The notes below the pieces were generated by a model, which was given only the letters and a program-made list of their open reading frames with translations, was not told the DNA's origin and ran no database searches. A program made the position numbers and the translations under genes. Shown here one piece after another: positions 6,446-6,856 of a stretch of DNA of 6,856 bases; positions within the stretch are counted from its first letter, which is position 1; each line of letters starts with the position of its first letter. The stretch spans positions 1-6,856 of the forward strand of contig NZZF01000042.1 of the NCBI GenBank assembly GCA_002702385.1, in the 5' to 3' direction. The DNA is from Flavobacteriaceae bacterium (GTDB taxonomy: Bacteria > Bacteroidota > Bacteroidia > Flavobacteriales > Flavobacteriaceae).

Positions 6446-6856
6446 TTAATTTTTTTGTGGACCTAAACCAATTTGATCATTTATATATTCACCATCATGA
6501 CAAAACTGTGCCAAAGATTTTTTTATGAATTCTTGTACTTTTTCAAATGAATTTTTTGGATATAAAAGGTGAACGTTTGCCCCAGCATCTAATGTAAAAC
6601 AAACTTTGGTTCCAGTTTCTTCTCTAAATTTTACGATTAAATCAATAATATTGATTGTATTGGGTTTAAATAAGATAAAATTTGGATTTGAGGTCATCAT
6701 TAAAGCATGTAGTGTTAATGCTTCATTTTCCACTACTTCAATAAAAGAGTCTAAATCATTAGAGTCAATAGATTTTTTAAGTTTTGAAAAATTTAAATGT
6801 GACTGGGATATTCTTTCCTTTTTGAAAATATGATCATCCATTAATTTGTGACCAAT
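6446..6856 (-). CDS. mvaD: Diphosphomevalonate decarboxylase, C-terminal part (5' end off the right edge)
   Basis: Last 136 residues of an enzyme that converts mevalonate 5-diphosphate to isopentenyl diphosphate with ATP, releasing CO2. The frame is open to the right edge, and codons before the Met at 6841 read IGHKL, giving GHKLMDDH, the family's GHxLMxxHP-type segment; the Met at 6841 is therefore internal and not the start. EALTLHALMMTSNP and the active-site stretch CFTLDAGANVHLLYP follow; the Asp of DAG (codon at 6587-6589) matches the catalytic Asp of the family. The end, YINDQIGLGPQKN, is a normal C-terminus, so only the N-terminal part (roughly 200 residues, judging from family length) is missing. 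First visible gene of the operon with mevalonate kinase, prenyltransferase and S4 protein; the operon promoter must lie off the right edge. Confidence 0.95.
   Translation of the reverse strand: MGHKLMDDHIFKKERISQSHLNFSKLKKSIDSNDLDSFIEVVENEALTLHALMMTSNPNFILFKPNTINIIDLIVKFREETGTKVCFTLDAGANVHLLYPKNSFEKVQEFIKKSLAQFCHDGEYINDQIGLGPQKN

Noticed and set aside
6839..6841. ATG at 6841 as the start of a small 131-residue protein
   Set aside because: The frame continues to the right edge, and the codons before it complete the GHKLM segment of diphosphomevalonate decarboxylase, so the gene is merely cut by the window.

Overview
The window comes from an AT-rich bacterium, most likely a marine-type member of the Flavobacteriia (Bacteroidota). 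Three things point there: lysine-, asparagine- and isoleucine-rich proteins; start codons preceded by A/T-rich sequence without clear Shine-Dalgarno sites; and two gene sets typical of that class, a mevalonate-pathway operon ending in a UbiA-type prenyltransferase and a set of exported sugar-oxidation proteins. This placement rests on protein character and gene order, not on a marker gene.

Left part (1-3265, minus strand): three tightly packed genes, read right to left. They encode a Tat-exported Gfo/Idh/MocA oxidoreductase (1752-3203), a DUF1080 / 3-keto-glycoside hydrolase-type lipoprotein (1009-1749) and a GMC-family FAD oxidoreductase (start at 1004, cut by the left edge). Gaps are 2 and 4 bp, so they very likely form one transcription unit. 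On the plus strand, 62 bp from the first of them, a divergent gene (3266-3982) encodes a secreted ThuA-like protein. Together they look like an envelope pathway that oxidises a sugar or glycoside and cleaves the resulting keto-sugar. The substrate cannot be read from the sequence.

Right part (3947-6856, minus strand): a four-gene operon, read right to left. It encodes diphosphomevalonate decarboxylase (5' end off the right edge), mevalonate kinase, a UbiA-superfamily membrane prenyltransferase and an S4-domain protein related to RsuA/RluB pseudouridine synthases. Gaps are 9 bp, 4 bp and a 4-bp ATGA overlap. The first two genes make isopentenyl diphosphate and the third should use a polyprenyl diphosphate.

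The two parts meet tail to tail: the ThuA gene and the S4-domain gene overlap by 36 bp. The most notable observations are in the last two genes of the isoprenoid operon. The pseudouridine-synthase-like protein has Arg where the family has its catalytic Asp, and the prenyltransferase has Asn in place of the first Asp of its second Asp-rich motif. No RNA gene, CRISPR array, insertion sequence or gene-free stretch above 300 bp is present; the largest intergenic gap is the 62 bp between the divergent genes.
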